Of a DNA stretch of 64,000 bases, positions 27,099 through 34,959 are shown piece by piece. The position numbers and the translations under genes are program-made. Below the pieces are notes generated by a model. It was given only the letters and a program-made list of their open reading frames with translations, did not search any database and was not told where the DNA came from. Each line of letters opens with the position of its first letter. The stretch's first letter is position 1. This DNA is from JABDIP01 sp965250245 (GTDB lineage: Bacteria > Pseudomonadota > Alphaproteobacteria > DSM-16000 > Inquilinaceae): NCBI GenBank assembly GCA_965250245.1, contig OZ252296.1, forward strand, positions 2,728,001 to 2,792,000, read 5' to 3'.

Positions 27099-27437
27099 CT
27101 AGGCCAGTTCCGTGGACTCGGAATGCGCCACCGCATAGCCGCAGATCTCCGGCCGGCCTTCGCAGCAATCGGCCAGCAGGAACCCGATCAGGTGGCGCGT
27201 CCCCTCGATGTCGATCGCGTACCGGATCTGCTGGCCGACCCGCCACGAGCGCAGCAGCGAGGAGCGTTCCAGCTGCGCCAGATGGGTGGACAGGGTGGAG
27301 GCCGGCACCGACAGGTGCTCGGCGATCCGCCCGGCGGGCAGCCCGTCCGGCCCGTTGCGGACCAGCAGGCGAAAGGCGTTCAGGCGATGCGGATGGGCCA
27401 GCGCACCGAACGCGCTCACGGCGGTATCGATCGACAT
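27099..27437 (-). CDS. arsR: ArsR/SmtB-family transcriptional regulator
   Basis: Winged-helix repressor, 112 residues. The HTH is AEHLSVPASTLSTHLAQLERSS (about residues 39-60). The C-terminal DCCEGRPEICGY has three cysteines that could bind As(III). They are not at the classic E. coli ArsR position within the DNA-binding helix, so the metal site is of the C-terminal type. The start at 27437 is chosen for the normal family length. It heads the arsR-arsC operon and overlaps a palindrome that could be its own operator. Confidence 0.9.
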   Translation of the reverse strand: MSIDTAVSAFGALAHPHRLNAFRLLVRNGPDGLPAGRIAEHLSVPASTLSTHLAQLERSSLLRSWRVGQQIRYAIDIEGTRHLIGFLLADCCEGRPEICGYAVAHSESTELA

Positions 27438-27466
27438 TCTTCGGATATTCCCGAAATATCGAAGAA
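27437..27466 (-). promoter_or_regulatory. Putative ArsR operator
   Basis: TTCTTCGGATAT (27437-27448) and ATATCGAAGAA (27456-27466) form an inverted repeat with one unpaired G, immediately in front of the arsR start. Its position over the start codon is typical for autorepression by ArsR proteins. Assigned from location and symmetry only. Confidence 0.55.
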
Positions 27467-27504
27467 AGGTCAATCGGCCGTCGCGCCTCGCGTTTTTCGA
27501 GGTC

Positions 27505-28530
27505 TTGACCGGCGCCCGTTTTGATTGTCTACAGCCGGGTGTCTGCATCCTCAGATCCGCCGGACACAGACCGATTTCGACCCGCTGTACCATAGATTGG
27601 ACCGCGCTGAGCGTCGCCGACTGGGAAGCCCGCCTCGCCCGGGTCCGGCGGCTGCCGGTGCTGCAGGCCCTGCCCTATGCCCGGGCCCTGCGTTCCGCAA
27701 AGCAGCAGGGCGCCCGATGGGGCCGAATCCACATTGACGGTTCCGAAGTCGGGTTGCTGCAGCTCCAGGAAGTCGGGCTGGTCGGTCGCACGGTCCATCT
27801 GCTGAGCCTCGACCGCGGACCGGTCTGGTTCGACGGCGCCGGCAGCCTGGGCCATTGGCGCCAGTTCCTCGAAGCCTTCGACGCCGCCTTCCCAAGCCGG
27901 ATCGGCCGGCGGCGGCGGCTGATGCCGGAGCTCATCGACACCCCGGCAGCGCGCGATCTGCTGATCGATCTGAGCTTCCGCAGGCAGTCGGGCATTCCCG
28001 GCTACCAGACCATGTGGCTGGATATCACGCCCGACTCCGAACACCTCCGCGCCGGCCTGAAGCAGAAATGGCGCAATACGCTGAACAAGTCGGAGCGCCA
28101 GGGATTGGAGGTCGATATCGACGAAACCGGGCAACGGCTCGGCTGGCTGGTCGCCCGATACAACGCCGACAAGAAGGCGCGCGACTTCCCCGGCCCCAAG
28201 CCGACGTTCCTCCTCACGCTTGGCCGATGCTTCGGTGTCGACGGCAATCTGCTGATCCTCAGCGCCGCCATCGACGGGGCTGCCGTGGCCGCGGTCCTGG
28301 TGCTGCTGCACGGCACGTCCGCGACCTACCAGACCGGCTGGAGCGATGCCACCGGCCGCAAGCTCGGCGCTCCGACGCTGCTGCTGTGGAGGGCGGTCGA
28401 GGAGCTCAAGGCGCGCGGCTATCGCGATTTCGACCTGGGCGGCGTCAACGACCGCGACGCCGCCGGCGTGAAGGCCTTCAAGGCCGGCCTCGGCGGAGAG
28501 GAGGTCCGGCTCGTGGGACAGTATCGCTAG
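27505..28530 (+). CDS. FemAB/BioF2-like GNAT acyltransferase
   Basis: Protein of up to 341 residues with the double-GNAT layout of FemAB/CelD-like acyltransferases. Visible are VADWEARLARVRRLPVLQALPY at the N-terminus, LKQKWRNTLNKSERQGLEVD (the Lys/Arg-rich helix) in the middle, and YRDFDLGGVNDRDAAGVKAFK near the end, the acceptor-side motif. It probably transfers an acyl or aminoacyl group to an envelope or capsule precursor. No ATG or GTG is available upstream of the conserved region: TTG 27505 and CTG 27607 are the options, so the N-terminus is uncertain. It is divergent from arsR. Confidence 0.7.
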   Translation: MTGARFDCLQPGVCILRSAGHRPISTRCTIDWTALSVADWEARLARVRRLPVLQALPYARALRSAKQQGARWGRIHIDGSEVGLLQLQEVGLVGRTVHLLSLDRGPVWFDGAGSLGHWRQFLEAFDAAFPSRIGRRRRLMPELIDTPAARDLLIDLSFRRQSGIPGYQTMWLDITPDSEHLRAGLKQKWRNTLNKSERQGLEVDIDETGQRLGWLVARYNADKKARDFPGPKPTFLLTLGRCFGVDGNLLILSAAIDGAAVAAVLVLLHGTSATYQTGWSDATGRKLGAPTLLLWRAVEELKARGYRDFDLGGVNDRDAAGVKAFKAGLGGEEVRLVGQYR

Positions 28531-28666
28531 GACGGCGGCCCCGGATGCGTTCGGCGAACCGGGCGCTTGCACAGCCCGCCGGGACGGTTCAGCCTAGTGT
28601 GAATACCGCGTTCCCGCCCTGCCCGGCCGCCAACGCGGTAATCGACGGAAAGCGGGGGTGAGCGGC

Positions 28667-29155
28667 ATGGCGAGACTGGCTTCGGCATTTTTCTTGTTGC
28701 TCTGCGTACCGGCCTGCGCCGGGAACGTGCAGGTGATCAACGGCGATACGCTTGAGATCGACGGGACACGGATCGAGCTCTGGAGCGTCAGCGCCCCGGA
28801 TCAATTCACGGTCTGCAAGGACGCCTTCCTGGCCGGCGAGAAGGCCAGAAGCACGCTGGCCCGTCTGATCGGCGACGGCGATCTGGACTGCGTCGCTATG
28901 AGCATCGTGGACCCGTCGCCAATCGTCCCGGAGCAGCCCACCATCCCCTCGCAATGCTTCGTTGACGGTGTCGATATCGGCGCCGAGATGATCGGCGCCG
29001 GCCTGGCCCTGAACGAACGGGGCCCGGATAACCCGCGATATGCCGCGCGGGAAGACGCGGCGCGGGAAGCGGCGCTCGGGCTATGGGGCCACAACTGCTG
29101 GCCGGAATGGGTGCTGGGACTCCGGGAGTTCTGGGCGGAACGGGCCGGGCGTTAG
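28667..29155 (+). CDS. Thermonuclease-like secreted protein (SNase OB-fold)
   Basis: Protein of 162 residues with a signal peptide (ASAFFLLLCVPACAG) and the SNase-like opening VQVINGDTLEIDGTRIEL followed by WSVSAPD. The C-terminal LGLWGHNCWPEW matches the end of bacterial secreted SNase homologues. In active nucleases the residue after the I of RIxL is Arg; here it is Glu (RIEL), so the catalytic Arg appears missing and the protein may be non-catalytic. GTG at 28658 is an alternative start. Isolated gene on the plus strand. Confidence 0.7.
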   Translation: MARLASAFFLLLCVPACAGNVQVINGDTLEIDGTRIELWSVSAPDQFTVCKDAFLAGEKARSTLARLIGDGDLDCVAMSIVDPSPIVPEQPTIPSQCFVDGVDIGAEMIGAGLALNERGPDNPRYAAREDAAREAALGLWGHNCWPEWVLGLREFWAERAGR

Positions 29156-29174
29156 GCCTGGGGAGACCGGGGCG

Positions 29175-29708
29175 TCAATTCCGCAGGAACAGCAGCAGCA
29201 TCTTGAACAGGCTGAGGCCGATCAGCGTCCGGAACATGAGGATGAACGAGGAGATCAGAAGATTGTCCACGTTGTGGGTGATCGCGGTCGCCGATAGCCC
29301 GTAAATCTCGGGGATGTCCCAGAGGACGACCCGGATGATGTTGTCGAAGGCGAAGGCAGAGAAATCGATGATCGAGGCATCGCTTGAGCCGATGAAGAAT
29401 TGCGGCTCGATCCCGTTCAGGATGTAGCAGATGACCGGAAAAGAGAGCACGAGCGCAAACGGCGAGAATATCTTGTAGTTGATCTGATGATAGGGCGAGG
29501 CCTTCACCAGCTTAAACTGGGATGAGAAGAGCGATACGTGAATGATCGTGGCGGCCGAGAAACAGAATATGACGAATGCGGCGACCAGCCCTTCCACACT
29601 GGACAGCCAGAGTATCGCCACCGACAGGATCAGCAGCACAATGACCGTGTAGAGGCAGAAGTCGATGATCTTGCCGGTCAGCGGCGTCGGCTTTTTCTTC
29701 TTCGGCAT
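29175..29708 (-). CDS. Four-helix integral membrane protein, unknown
   Basis: Protein of 177 residues with a Lys-rich start (MPKKKKPTPL) and about four hydrophobic segments: YTVIVLLILSVAILWLSS, LVAAFVIFCFSAATIIHVS, FALVLSFPVICYIL and SSFILMFRTLIGLSLFKMLL. It is rich in Phe, Ile and Ser and its base composition is lower in GC than its neighbours, which may reflect membrane composition or transfer. No family recognised. It is convergent with the nuclease-like gene and divergent from the gene at 29808. Confidence 0.65.
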   Translation of the reverse strand: MPKKKKPTPLTGKIIDFCLYTVIVLLILSVAILWLSSVEGLVAAFVIFCFSAATIIHVSLFSSQFKLVKASPYHQINYKIFSPFALVLSFPVICYILNGIEPQFFIGSSDASIIDFSAFAFDNIIRVVLWDIPEIYGLSATAITHNVDNLLISSFILMFRTLIGLSLFKMLLLFLRN

Positions 29709-29807
29709 CGTCCTGGATCGCGCGGTTGGACGGGTTCATCGCCCGGCCAGTGATAGCAACAAGTTGTTAATGGTTTGCGGACGGCGCCGATCGCCGATGA
29801 TTGGAGG

Positions 29808-30227
29808 ATGGCATCATTGGACCTGGACGCATCACACGCATTTTGGCAAAGCGATCCCACCGACGACGATCTTGGTGCGACCGTAGAGGCCTGGAAGGAG
29901 GCGCTGCGGAATCCCAATGCCGAGAAAAGCAAACCCGTCGAGCAACATATTGTCGGATTGACATTCTTTGCGCCTGCCGAGGTCCAATGGCGCTTCATCC
30001 TGATTGCTGCCGCACGGCTGGAACACCCGGACCACGTTGCAGCCTTCGCAGCCGGCCCCCTGGAGGGCTTTCTCGGTCGGTTCGGTGACAGATGGATCGC
30101 GACGCTGGAGACCGAGTGCGAGACCAACAGGCCACTGAGGCATGCACTCAAAGGTGTCTGGCAACACCGGATGTCGGATGCCGTCTATGCCCGCGTGCAG
30201 GCGCTGGCGCAGAAACAGGATTCTTGA
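29808..30227 (+). CDS. DUF6869-type small protein
   Basis: Protein of 139 residues, soluble, with a start at 29808 behind TTGGAGG. I recognise the general DUF6869 pattern from AFWQSDP near the N-terminus, PVEQHIVGLTFFAPAEVQWRFI in the middle and LEHPDHVAAFAAGPLEGFLGRFGD later. No catalytic residues are known for this family. In many genomes such proteins lie near immunity-like or toxin-associated genes, but no partner is seen here. Confidence 0.55.
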   Translation: MASLDLDASHAFWQSDPTDDDLGATVEAWKEALRNPNAEKSKPVEQHIVGLTFFAPAEVQWRFILIAAARLEHPDHVAAFAAGPLEGFLGRFGDRWIATLETECETNRPLRHALKGVWQHRMSDAVYARVQALAQKQDS

Positions 30228-30272
30228 GGGCAATTGTGGCAGCGCGCCCATTCCTTCGTATCGGAAGGACGT

Positions 30273-30349
30273 TGGCGCGCCCGGCAGGATTCGAACCTGC
30301 GACCCCAAGCTTAGAAGGCTCGTGCTCTGTCCAACTGAGCTACGGGCGC
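30273..30349 (-). tRNA. tRNA-Arg (TCT)
   Basis: Minus-strand cloverleaf of 77 bases with encoded CCA. Acceptor GCGCCCG (30349-30343) pairs with CGGGCGC. The D arm has TAGCTCAGTTGGA, the anticodon loop CTTCTAA gives TCT, and the T arm contains GGTTCGAATCC. Confidence 0.96.
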
Positions 30350-30386
30350 GGATGCCGCACCTTGTACGCGGAACCGGGGGGCCTTG

Positions 30387-30677
30387 TCACGCCGGGCGGG
30401 GCTTGAAGTTGTCCGCATAGTTGCGCGGCACGACGCGGCGCTCATGGGCCCGCTCGACCGTGTAGGAGAGACCCTTGCGCTCGGCATAGGCGACCGCGTC
30501 CTCCTGGCTGTCGAAGTGCAGCCGCACCTGGTTCAAGGTGTCGCCGGAGCTGGTCCAGCCCATCAGCGGCTCGGGCCGTCTGGGGGTCGCCAGCTCGAAT
30601 TCCAGCACCCAGAGCTTGGTGTTGCCGCGCCCGGACTGCATGACCGTCTTCGCCGGCCGGTAGATACGCGCCTGCAT
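30387..30677 (-). CDS. Complex I accessory subunit, NDUFS4-like
   Basis: Protein of 96 residues matching the ETC complex I subunit family: MQARIYRPAKTVMQSGRGNT then WVLEFE, the PEPLMGWTSSGDTLNQVRL core and AVAYAERKGL. NDUFS4 is the 18-kDa accessory subunit of mitochondrial complex I, conserved in alphaproteobacteria. It stabilises the NADH-dehydrogenase arm. The start at 30677 (MQARIY) is the family start; an ATG at 30692 adds five residues. It is a solo gene between two tRNAs and not in a nuo operon. Confidence 0.85.
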   Translation of the reverse strand: MQARIYRPAKTVMQSGRGNTKLWVLEFELATPRRPEPLMGWTSSGDTLNQVRLHFDSQEDAVAYAERKGLSYTVERAHERRVVPRNYADNFKPRPA

Positions 30678-30713
30678 GGTTCCCTGCACCACTCCTCAGC
30701 CGGGCCCGAATTC

Positions 30714-30790
30714 TGGTCGGGGCGGAGAGATTTGAACTCCCGACATCCTGCTCCCAAAGCAGGCGCGCTACCAGGCTGCGCTACGCCCCG
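30714..30790 (-). tRNA. tRNA-Pro (TGG)
   Basis: Minus-strand cloverleaf of 77 bases with encoded CCA. Acceptor CGGGGCG (30790-30784) pairs with CGCCCCG. The anticodon loop TTTGGGA gives TGG, and the T arm has GAGTTCAAATCTC. Confidence 0.96.
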
Positions 30791-30837
30791 TGGCGCGGAA
30801 AATAGGGAGGTTGCGAGCGGGATTCAAGCGCCGCCAT

Positions 30838-31012
30838 GCGCGTCGAGGATCGACGATTTCCAACCCGACCAAAAAGTCGTGCAAAAAACATCTCGAATGC
30901 ACAAACAATATTCATAGAATACAAATCTTCATCAGTATTAACAGGACATAAATTTTGTTTTACTTCTAAGTTACTATTACTTATAGTGTCGGTTGTTTTC
31001 CATCACGCCAAG
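30838..31012. other. AT-rich island upstream of the GT39 gene
   Basis: A stretch with much lower GC than the window, for example ATAAATTTTGTTTTACTTC and TTACTATTACTTATAG. It contains no supported gene and no clear inverted repeat. It lies between tRNA-Pro and the glycosyltransferase gene, the kind of place where promoters or old insertions near tRNA genes occur. I see no integrase or duplicated tRNA end. Confidence 0.55.
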
Positions 31013-31113
31013 GGATGGAAAAAGAAGAAAAATGCCGATGGGCCGAGGCGGGGCCCGATGGCAGGCCGAGACGCAAACGTCCGGTCACCCATGGACGAAC
31101 CGCTGGAGTCGCG

Positions 31114-32592
31114 ATGTTTCGGGGCGAAGACGCGACCGCCGTCATTCGGAATCGATTCCCGACGATCCTGCTGTCGGCAGTGATCGTCCTGGCCTTCGTC
31201 CTGCGCTTCCACGGCATCGAGATCCAGAGCTTCTGGCTTGACGAGCTGTTCTCGGTCACCGTCGCCGACCCGGACGGGCCGGTCGCCGACATGGTGGCGC
31301 GGCTGAACCGGGACGTGCACCCGCCGCTGTTCTACTTCCTGCTGCGCGGCTGGATCGACCTGTTCGGAGCCAGCGAGCTGGGCGCCCGGTCGCTCAGCGC
31401 CGCCTTCGGCTGCGCCGGCATCCTGTTCGCGGCGCTGTACTATCGCAGGCTCTGCGATCCCTGGACCCATGTCACCTTCGTCGCCCTGCTCTCCACCTCC
31501 TTCGGCGCGGTCTGGTACGCCCAGGAGGCCCGGGCCTACTCCCTGCTGCTGACCCTGGCGACGGTGCTGACCGGCGCCACCCTGGCGATCATCGACCAGG
31601 CCCGCCGAAACCGCCGCATCGCGCCGCGCACCCTGCTGCTGCTGACCGCCAGCGGCATCGTCGCGGCCTATGTGCATTACTTCGGCATGATCATCGCCGC
31701 CGCCTGCTTCGCCACGATCATCGTGCTGCTGTGGGACTGGAAGACGGTGCTGCGGCTGGTGGTGCTGGCCGGTCTCGTTTGCGGCGGTGCGGCGGCGATC
31801 TGGGTGGCGCACCACTACCCGCATGTCTCCGGGCTGACCGGTGGGCGCTTCTGGATCCCGGCCGATGTGCAATGGGTGCTGAAATCCGTCCTGCTGCTGC
31901 TGTTCGGCAGCGCCTGGGGGGTCTACGGCATCGCCGCGGCCCTGCTGATCTACGGCTATGGCTGGCTGAAGGGCGCCAAGCCGGCGGATTTCGACCCCAG
32001 GCCGCTGTTGCTGATCATCCTGCTGTCGGTACTGATCCCGGCGGCGATCTCGCTGCACTCGCCGATCCTCACGCCGCGCAACCTGGTCATCATCTTTCCG
32101 GCGATCTACCTGATCGTGGCCCACCTGCTGAACTGGATCGCCAGCGCCGCCGGCGCCGATGGCGGCTGGCGGGTGGTGCGGGTCGGCACCGTGGTGCTGC
32201 TGGTGGCGGCCATGGTGCTGCCCAGCATCGAGAGCAAGACCATGCCGCTGAAGGAGCAATGGCGCGAGGCGGCGTCCCACATCCTCGCGCAGCCGGGCTG
32301 CCGGCGGACGACCATGTTCGTCGCCGGCAGCGCCGATCCCTCGCTGTTCGAATTCTACGTCAACCGCGCCGGCGACGACGTCGCCATCACCTTCATCCCG
32401 GTTCCGGCCCACGGCCAAGTGTCGCCGCATGCCGTGCGCCAGGTGCTCTCCGCCCCCTGCCCGGTGGTGCTGTGGGAGGCCCATGCGCTCGGGCCCCGCC
32501 CGGCCCTGGAGCCGATGTTCGCGGAGATTGCGCCGGAGCACCTGTCGGTCCAGCGCTTTTACGGCTCGACACTGCACCTATATACCCGCTAG
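31114..32592 (+). CDS. Glycosyltransferase family 39-like membrane protein (ArnT/PMT type)
   Basis: Integral membrane glycosyltransferase, 492 residues, with about ten or more hydrophobic segments. The first periplasmic loop has the catalytic acidic pair in FWLDELFSVTVADPD and RDVHPPLFYFLLRGW, the hallmark of lipid-linked sugar transferases of the ArnT/PMT superfamily. It transfers a sugar from a polyprenyl phosphate donor to an envelope acceptor not known here. Start ATG 31114 follows GGAG; a frame start at 31015 would add a charged, unlikely N-terminus. The two O-methyltransferases follow. Confidence 0.85.
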   Translation: MFRGEDATAVIRNRFPTILLSAVIVLAFVLRFHGIEIQSFWLDELFSVTVADPDGPVADMVARLNRDVHPPLFYFLLRGWIDLFGASELGARSLSAAFGCAGILFAALYYRRLCDPWTHVTFVALLSTSFGAVWYAQEARAYSLLLTLATVLTGATLAIIDQARRNRRIAPRTLLLLTASGIVAAYVHYFGMIIAAACFATIIVLLWDWKTVLRLVVLAGLVCGGAAAIWVAHHYPHVSGLTGGRFWIPADVQWVLKSVLLLLFGSAWGVYGIAAALLIYGYGWLKGAKPADFDPRPLLLIILLSVLIPAAISLHSPILTPRNLVIIFPAIYLIVAHLLNWIASAAGADGGWRVVRVGTVVLLVAAMVLPSIESKTMPLKEQWREAASHILAQPGCRRTTMFVAGSADPSLFEFYVNRAGDDVAITFIPVPAHGQVSPHAVRQVLSAPCPVVLWEAHALGPRPALEPMFAEIAPEHLSVQRFYGSTLHLYTR

Positions 32593-32656
32593 GCATCGCC
32601 TCCCCGCCCCGGCCGCCCCGCCCGCGGCCCCGCCCCGTCTTGCGGAGTCCCCGTTC

Positions 32657-33334
32657 GTGACCACCACATCGATGTTCGTGCCGGAGCGGCTCTACGCCTA
32701 CATGGTGCAGGTCGGCTGCCGCGAGCCGGACGCCCTCGCCGCCCTGCGCGCCGAGACCGCCGGCCTGGACCAGGCGCATTACCAGATCTCGCCCGAGGAG
32801 GGACAACTCCTCGGCTTCCTGCTGGAGACCATCGGCGCCAGGCGGGCGCTGGATATCGGCACCTTCACCGGCTACAGCGCCCTGGTCGCGGCCCTGGCCA
32901 TGGGCGCGGAGGGCCGTGTCGTGGCGCTGGACACCTCGGAGGAATTCACCGCCATCGCGCGCCGGCATTGGCAGGCGGCAGGCGTCTCCGACCGCATCGA
33001 CCTGCGACTCGGCCCGGCGCTGGACAGCCTGGACGCCCTGCTCGCCGACGGCGGCGCCGGTCAGTACGACTTCGCGTTCATCGACGCCGACAAGGAACGC
33101 TACGACGCCTATTACGAGCGCGTGCTGACGCTGCTCCGGCCCGGTGGCCTCGCGGCGGTCGACAACACGCTGTGGCGCGGCCGGGTCGCCGATCCGGACA
33201 ACCGCAAGGCCAAGACAGAGGCGTTCCGGGCCTTCAACTCCAAGCTTCATGGCGACCCGCGGGTCACCCTGGTGATGCTGCCGGTCGGCGACGGCGTCAC
33301 CCTGGTCCGCAAGCGCCCGCAACCGGGAGACTGA
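32657..33334 (+). CDS. Class I O-methyltransferase (CCoAOMT/COMT-like), copy 1
   Basis: SAM-dependent O-methyltransferase, 225 residues, GTG start at 32657 behind GGAG. It has the N-terminal YQISPEEGQLLGFLLE, SAM motif I RALDIGTFTGYSA, and the metal-site FAFIDADKERYDAYYE followed by VDNTLWRGRVADP. These are the motif set of divalent-metal O-methyltransferases acting on catechol-type substrates. It lies 65 bases after the GT39-like gene and 4 bases before its paralogue. Substrate unknown. Confidence 0.85.
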   Translation: MTTTSMFVPERLYAYMVQVGCREPDALAALRAETAGLDQAHYQISPEEGQLLGFLLETIGARRALDIGTFTGYSALVAALAMGAEGRVVALDTSEEFTAIARRHWQAAGVSDRIDLRLGPALDSLDALLADGGAGQYDFAFIDADKERYDAYYERVLTLLRPGGLAAVDNTLWRGRVADPDNRKAKTEAFRAFNSKLHGDPRVTLVMLPVGDGVTLVRKRPQPGD

Positions 33335-33338
33335 GCCC

Positions 33339-34007
33339 ATGTCCAGCCGCAGCATCGGCCTGTCGGACGCCCTCCAGGACTACCTGATCGCCAATTCCCT
33401 GCGCGAGACCGACCTGCAGCGCCAGCTCCGCGACGAGACCGCGTCGGCGCTGGGCGGCTCGGCTTCCATGCAGATCGCCCCGGAGCAGGGCCAGTTCATG
33501 GCCCTGATGGCGAAGCTGATCGGCGCCCGGCTGGCGCTGGAGGTCGGCACCTTCACCGGCTACAGCGCGCTGGCGGTGGCCCAGGCGCTGCCGCCGGACG
33601 GCCGGCTGATCGCCTGCGACATCAATGCCGACTGGACCGCCATCGGCCGCCGCTACTGGGCCGAGGCCGGCATCGCCGACCGCATCGATCTACGCCTGGG
33701 CAATGCCGTGGAGACCCTGGCCGCCCTGCGGACCGCGCCGGAGGCCGGCCAGTTCGACATGGCCTTCATCGACGCCGACAAGTCCAACTATCCGCGCTAT
33801 TTCGAGGACTGCCTGGCCCTGGTGCGTCCCGGCGGCCTCATCATCATCGACAACGTGCTCTGGGGCGGATCGGTCGCCGACCCGTCGGATACCGGCAGCG
33901 ACACCCAGGCCATCCGCGCCCTCAACGCGGCCCTGGTCAAGGACGAGCGCATCGATTTGAGCCTCGTCCCCATCGGCGACGGCCTGACCCTGGCGCGGAA
34001 GCGGTAG
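33339..34007 (+). CDS. Class I O-methyltransferase (CCoAOMT/COMT-like), copy 2
   Basis: Paralogue of the preceding gene, 222 residues. It shares MQIAPEQGQFMALMAKLIGA, SAM motif ALEVGTFTGYSALA, FIDADKSNYPRYFEDCLAL and DNVLWGGSVADPS. The similarity in length and motifs points to a tandem duplication with later divergence, especially in the N-terminal 40 residues that shape the acceptor pocket. It starts 4 bases after copy 1 and is co-transcribed with it. A palindromic repeat follows at 34020. Confidence 0.85.
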   Translation: MSSRSIGLSDALQDYLIANSLRETDLQRQLRDETASALGGSASMQIAPEQGQFMALMAKLIGARLALEVGTFTGYSALAVAQALPPDGRLIACDINADWTAIGRRYWAEAGIADRIDLRLGNAVETLAALRTAPEAGQFDMAFIDADKSNYPRYFEDCLALVRPGGLIIIDNVLWGGSVADPSDTGSDTQAIRALNAALVKDERIDLSLVPIGDGLTLARKR

Positions 34008-34019
34008 CCTCACCCCTCA

Positions 34020-34103
34020 CCGTCATTGCGAGCCGGAGGCGAAGCAATCCACTCTATCGGCAGTCAGTGGATTGCCGCGTCGCTTCGCTCCTCGCAATGA
34101 CGG
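34020..34103. repeat. Dispersed palindromic repeat (family C)
   Basis: Inverted repeat with arms CCGTCATTGCGAG and CTCGCAATGACGG, and inner arms GGCGAAGCAATCCAC and its near-complement GTGGATTGCCGCG. It lies between the convergent methyltransferase and PEP-mutase-like genes. Such sequences are widespread in alphaproteobacterial genomes. No gene is present. Confidence 0.8.
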
Positions 34104-34131
34104 TGTCCGAGACAGCGTCGGACGAGGAAAC

Positions 34132-34953
34132 TCATCCGTCGCCGAACATCCCGTTGATCTCGCCGAAGCCCATGGCGTCGGCGGCGAAGGTGAAGCTGCC
34201 GGACTCGGCCATCTCGCGCGCCGCCGCGACCGCCGTGCCGAAGGCCTTGCGGAACAGGGCCGATCCGACGCTGATGCGCCTGACGCCCAGCTCGGCCAGT
34301 TCCGCGACGGTGAACTGGGTGCCCGGCAGGCCGACGACGACATTGACCGGCAGGTCGACGGAGCCGGTGACGGCCGCGATCTGCTCCCGGGTCGTCAGCC
34401 CCGGCGCGTAGAGCACGTCGGCGCCGGCCTCCTGATAGGCCTGCAGCCGGCGGATGGTGTCGTCGAGGTCCGGCCGGCCGTAAAGGAAATTTTCCGCCCG
34501 CGCCGTCAGGGTGAAGTCGAAAGGCAGCGCGGCGGCCGCCTCCACGGCGGCGCACAGCCGATCGACCGCCTCGCCCAGATCGTAGATCGGCTCGGCATCG
34601 GCGATCTTGGCATCCTCGATGGAACCCCCGACCAGGCCGGCTTCGGCCGCCAGGCGGATCGTCTCGCCGACGCCCGCCGGATCGGCGGCGTAGCCATCCT
34701 CCAGGTCGGCGCTGACCGGCACCGGGCCGCATCCGACGATGTCGCGGGCATGGGCCATCACCTCGTCTCGGGTCAGGGTCCCTTCCTGCCGGCCGAGCGA
34801 GAAGACGAAGCCGGCGCTGGTGGTGGCCAGCGCCGGGAATCCCTGGCCGATCAGCATGCGGGCCGTCCCGCGGTCCCAGGGGTTGGGGATGATGAAGGGC
34901 CCGGGCCCGGCGTGCAGCCGGGCGAATGCGTCCGCCTTTTCGCTCTGGGTCAT
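34132..34953 (-). CDS. Isocitrate lyase/PEP mutase superfamily protein
   Basis: TIM-barrel lyase, 273 residues. The metal-binding SADLEDGYA and GSIEDAK motifs are present, as is GADVLYAPGLTTREQI later. The active-site KKCGH loop of isocitrate and 2-methylisocitrate lyases is absent, so those reactions are unlikely. Relatives include PEP mutase, phosphonopyruvate hydrolase and oxaloacetate decarboxylase. It follows the DUF192 gene after 6 bases and is probably its co-transcribed partner. Confidence 0.8.
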   Translation of the reverse strand: MTQSEKADAFARLHAGPGPFIIPNPWDRGTARMLIGQGFPALATTSAGFVFSLGRQEGTLTRDEVMAHARDIVGCGPVPVSADLEDGYAADPAGVGETIRLAAEAGLVGGSIEDAKIADAEPIYDLGEAVDRLCAAVEAAAALPFDFTLTARAENFLYGRPDLDDTIRRLQAYQEAGADVLYAPGLTTREQIAAVTGSVDLPVNVVVGLPGTQFTVAELAELGVRRISVGSALFRKAFGTAVAAAREMAESGSFTFAADAMGFGEINGMFGDG

Positions 34954-34959
34954 CGCCGC

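Noticed and set aside
30273..31012. Possible integrated element at the tRNA genes
   Set aside because: No integrase, no direct repeat of a tRNA 3' end, and the genes between the tRNAs (NDUFS4-like) are normal chromosomal genes.
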